DNA from: Macrophomina tecta | Lineage: Eukaryota; Ascomycota; Dothideomycetes; Botryosphaeriales; Botryosphaeriaceae | Reading direction: 5' to 3' | NCBI GenBank assembly: GCA_024180945.1 | Contig: JAKSGN010000007.1 | Coordinates: 3,844,001-3,908,000 of the forward strand | DNA: 64,000 nucleotides | In this document: positions 61,700 through 64,000 of the stretch, in pieces | How the letters are laid out: the number at the start of each line of letters is the position of its first letter | Position numbering within the stretch: the stretch's first letter is position 1 | Translations under genes and position numbers: made by a program | The notes under the pieces: model-generated | What the model was told of the DNA's origin: nothing | Databases searched by the model: none | The model's input: only the letters and a program-made list of their open reading frames with translations

Positions 61700-63600
61700 C
61701 CCTCGTAGGTAGGAGAGAGTTTAGTTAGGTAGAAGCCCTTTTAGATTTTAGTTACCCCCGCTTTGCTTCTCGTATGCGTTTAGTATACTTTCCGCCCGCG
61801 AGAGGGCTATGAAAGAGTTAAAGTTATTTCTTTAACTTTCTAGATTACCCGTAGGCGAGAGCTAGTAGTTAGATAGCTAGAGAAAGTAAATAGGCTTCTT
61901 TAGTTCTAAGTCCTAGAATAATTTAGTGGCGCTTACTAGATATATACGCTCTAGCGAGTTTATACTTTAGTAAAATGTTCCTCTTCTAAAATTAATAACC
62001 GGCCCGGTAGTCCCGAGCTAGGGTATACTAAGTATAGTATCGTAGCTCGTAAATGAGCTACTCTAGTAAGGTTAGGATTCGGTAGTGCGCGTAGCATCCC
62101 CCGAGTCGCACGTGGTGACTCCTATATAATAAAAGTTATGCAACGTAACGGTAGTATTATTAAGAAGGCGGGTAGACGGTCTAGTACTAACTTATATATT
62201 TTATAAGGTAAGTCGCTCTACGTATTTAAGGGATACGAGGTTTAGATTATAATTATAATCTATTAATACTCGAATTTTAGTAGGACCAGATAGGGTTTCT
62301 ATTAAAGTAATAATTTCTATACGTTTTAAACTATCTCCCGTTTAAGGCCCTAACCGTAAGAAGGAGAGAAAAGCGATTAGGGCTTTTCTTTTTCTAAGCC
62401 TTGCTTATCTTTATGGTTCGCCTAGTTAGCGTAGCCTTTAGCCTGCTTTTCGCCTACGTTCAGGGTGCTAGACCTATATAAATCGCCTACGTTCTTTAGG
62501 GGAGCTAAAGCTTCGGACCTTTAGTTCTCTTTAGCCTTCTTACTATTTCTAAAACCCTTATGGGGACCGTTGCGTCCTAGGCCAGGGGTAGTAAAAGGGC
62601 GCTTAGTCTTCTATAACTACTATTCGTTCTCGCTCTTTTTATAGGGCCTCGTTACCTCTAGCGTTTATTTAACGCATTGGATTTTAGCTACTAAATCCTC
62701 TTCTACCTATACTCTAGTAAGGAAGGACTGGTGCACGAGCTCCGTACGTATAAATAATAGAAGCCGAGAGTAAATCTAGTTAATACGGTAATCTACGTTT
62801 TAAATTTAATACGTAAATTTATCCTTGTACGTCTTTATTTAGGCATAGAATTCTATAAACTTCTAGCTCTCCTTTATTACCATAGTATAATAACTAATAG
62901 TGTTATTAAGGCAGTAGACGATAGAGTTATAAATATAATTCTATACTAATGTCTTAAACTTCTACTAAAGTAGTACTAGTTTCTCTTAGTTTATTAGACG
63001 TCTTTAGATGTGCTAGAAGAGAATCTTATATTTAGATAGTTCTTTAGTAGCCTAGAGGGTCCTTCTAAGGTAGTTCTTATCCGTTTAGTATACGCCGAAA
63101 CGTGTCTCTACTATATTCGTCTATAAGTCGTATAAGCCCTAAGTAAGGCCTTCGAGTTTTAGAGGTAGATTTCTTATGAAAAGGTCGAGTCGCTTTTTAC
63201 TATTATTTATTCTGCTTTTCGTATGCGTTTCGCCTGTGTTCAGCATAGGGACGGTAGGTAGTTCGCCGTTAAGAACCGCTTATAGCTATTATAGAACCTT
63301 AACGCGGTTAAGGCATTCTAGGAGCTTAGTTTTTAGTATACCTTCTATAGGTGCGCTACGTAAGCGTTATAGTTCGTTAATAGCTATAGGCGCCCCTAGT
63401 TCGGCTGCGTCGTCTATTAGGCATTTAGCACCCTAGGCGCTTCTATCGACGATTAGCATTTAATAGTCTTTAGGGGTTAATAAGCCTATTTCTATTCGTT
63501 CGCCTCGAGTATTCGAACGGCTTTATTAATTTCTTATTTCTATTATTATAAAATTATTCTTTTCGTTAAAATCGTTATATATAGCTCTTTAAGGCCGGCT
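61700..63600 (-). pseudogene. gag region of gypsy element B2
   Basis: Lies between RT/protease and the 5' LTR on the minus strand, the place of gag and protease. Composition is less AT-rich than elsewhere in the stack. I could not delimit a start or read a clear zinc knuckle, so the call rests on position. Confidence 0.45.
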
Positions 63601-63632
63601 GCTTTTCCGAAAGAAATTAAAAAGGATTCGAT

Positions 63633-63825
63633 TATAAGTAAATAGGCTAGTTATAAGTAGGGAGCCTTTAGAGGAGTCGTATATTCTTAGGTACGAATTC
63701 TTAGTAGTGTAGGATTTACCCCTTAGTGGCGTTATATACTAGGGGCCTATGCGTAGCATGTGATAAGTACGTGAAACGCACGGTATAAGTATTCTAAGAA
63801 TATACTAGGGCCTATTATTCTAATA
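63633..63825 (-). repeat. 5' LTR of gypsy element B2
   Basis: 193 bp, followed by the right copy of the target duplication, CTTCC. Confidence 0.9.
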
Positions 63826-63830
63826 CTTCC

Positions 63831-64000
63831 ATAGATAAAAGAGAGTTTAGTTAGATAAAAGCTCTTTTAGATTTTAGTTATTTCTACTCTACTTCTTACG
63901 TACGTTTAGTATATTTTCTACCTATAAGAGGGCTATAAAAGAGTTAAAGTTATTTTTTTAACTTTCTAGATTATTTATAGGTAAGAGCTAGTAGTTAAAT
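63831..64000 (-). mobile_element. B1 resumes beyond B2, running off the window
   Basis: This sequence matches B2 internal sequence from about 61,700 to 61,870 (for example AGAGAGTTTAGTTAG), so it is the gag side of B1. It carries more A/T substitutions than B2 at the same positions. Its 5' LTR and the second half of the interrupted LINE should lie to the right. Confidence 0.8.

Larger units (their letters stand above)
56658..63825 (-). mobile_element. Ty3/gypsy chromovirus B2, complete (7168 bp)
   Basis: Minus-strand element with 193-bp LTRs at both ends, inserted into B1. The target duplication is CCCCC on the left (56653-56657) and CTTCC on the right (63826-63830), the two differences being C-to-T. 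A polypurine tract (reverse of CTACCCCCTTCTCT) adjoins the left, 3' LTR. Order on the minus strand: gag (about 61,700-63,600), RT (about 61,180-61,450, NKALERG, KVTVKNSYSILLVGELLDCL, KLDLRDTYY), RNase H, integrase (about 58,900-60,000, NFITDLLESVG), and a chromodomain (about 58,400-58,620). It has fewer RIP changes than B1 but is still dead. Confidence 0.9.

Noticed and set aside
63176..63436. Plus-strand ORF of 86 codons with a signal-peptide-like start
   Set aside because: Lies within the gag region of B2 on the opposite strand. No counterpart could be checked and there are no motifs.
23089..64000. A centromere or subtelomere call for the AT-rich block
   Set aside because: No telomeric repeats or centromere-specific feature can be seen. 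RIP-affected repeat blocks also occur interstitially, so the position on the chromosome cannot be inferred.

Overview
The window comes from a filamentous ascomycete (Pezizomycotina, possibly Dothideomycetes). The evidence is short GT-AG introns of about 50-86 nt, a divergent histone H2A/H2B pair, an ATG4 gene of fungal type, pogo/Fot1-type transposons with TA target sites, and a long block of AT-rich repeats carrying the signature of repeat-induced point mutation (RIP). It has two compartments with a sharp border near 12.29 kb.

Compartment 1 (1-12,290) is gene-dense and of normal base composition. Seven genes alternate strictly in strand: sqs1-like G-patch/R3H protein (-, partial), ATG4 (+), histone H2B (-), histone H2A (+), a complex I LYR subunit of NDUFB9 type (-), the 2-oxoglutarate dehydrogenase E2 gene KGD2 (+), and an intracellular-looking GH2 glycosidase (-). 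Neighbours therefore share either a 430-515 bp divergent promoter or a 540-830 bp convergent 3' region. Exon structures were derived by hand from splice sites that keep frame. The 100-aa complex I gene has five small exons and no single long ORF.

Compartment 2 (12,290-64,000) is transposable-element sequence. First come two related pogo/Fot1-like DNA transposons (12,492-14,347 and 15,228-17,080), each with TA duplications, 50-54 bp inverted repeats holding a doubled internal motif, and a transposase broken only by nonsense codons. Then come 5'-truncated Tad-like LINE copies on the minus strand with (TAA)n tails. From 23,089 onward there is a nested stack of Ty3/gypsy chromoviruses, resolved here by LTR ends and target-site duplications: B1 (from 23,089 to beyond the window) inserted into a LINE; C (28,079-56,595, 200-bp LTRs) inserted into B1; E (31,526-48,208, about 778-bp LTRs, minus strand) inserted into C; D (33,777-42,116, same family as E but plus strand) inserted into E; and B2 (56,658-63,825, 193-bp LTRs) inserted separately into B1.

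All retroelements are dead. Their frames are usually uninterrupted by indels but full of TAG/TAA codons explained by C-to-T/G-to-A change at CpA/TpG. Three features go beyond standard gag-pol. Element C carries a very long former reading frame (about 1,000-1,200 codons) downstream of its chromodomain. Families D/E and B each carry a former open frame on the antisense strand between the chromodomain and the 3' LTR. The D/E LTR holds a tRNA-like segment. These are the best candidates for undescribed biology.
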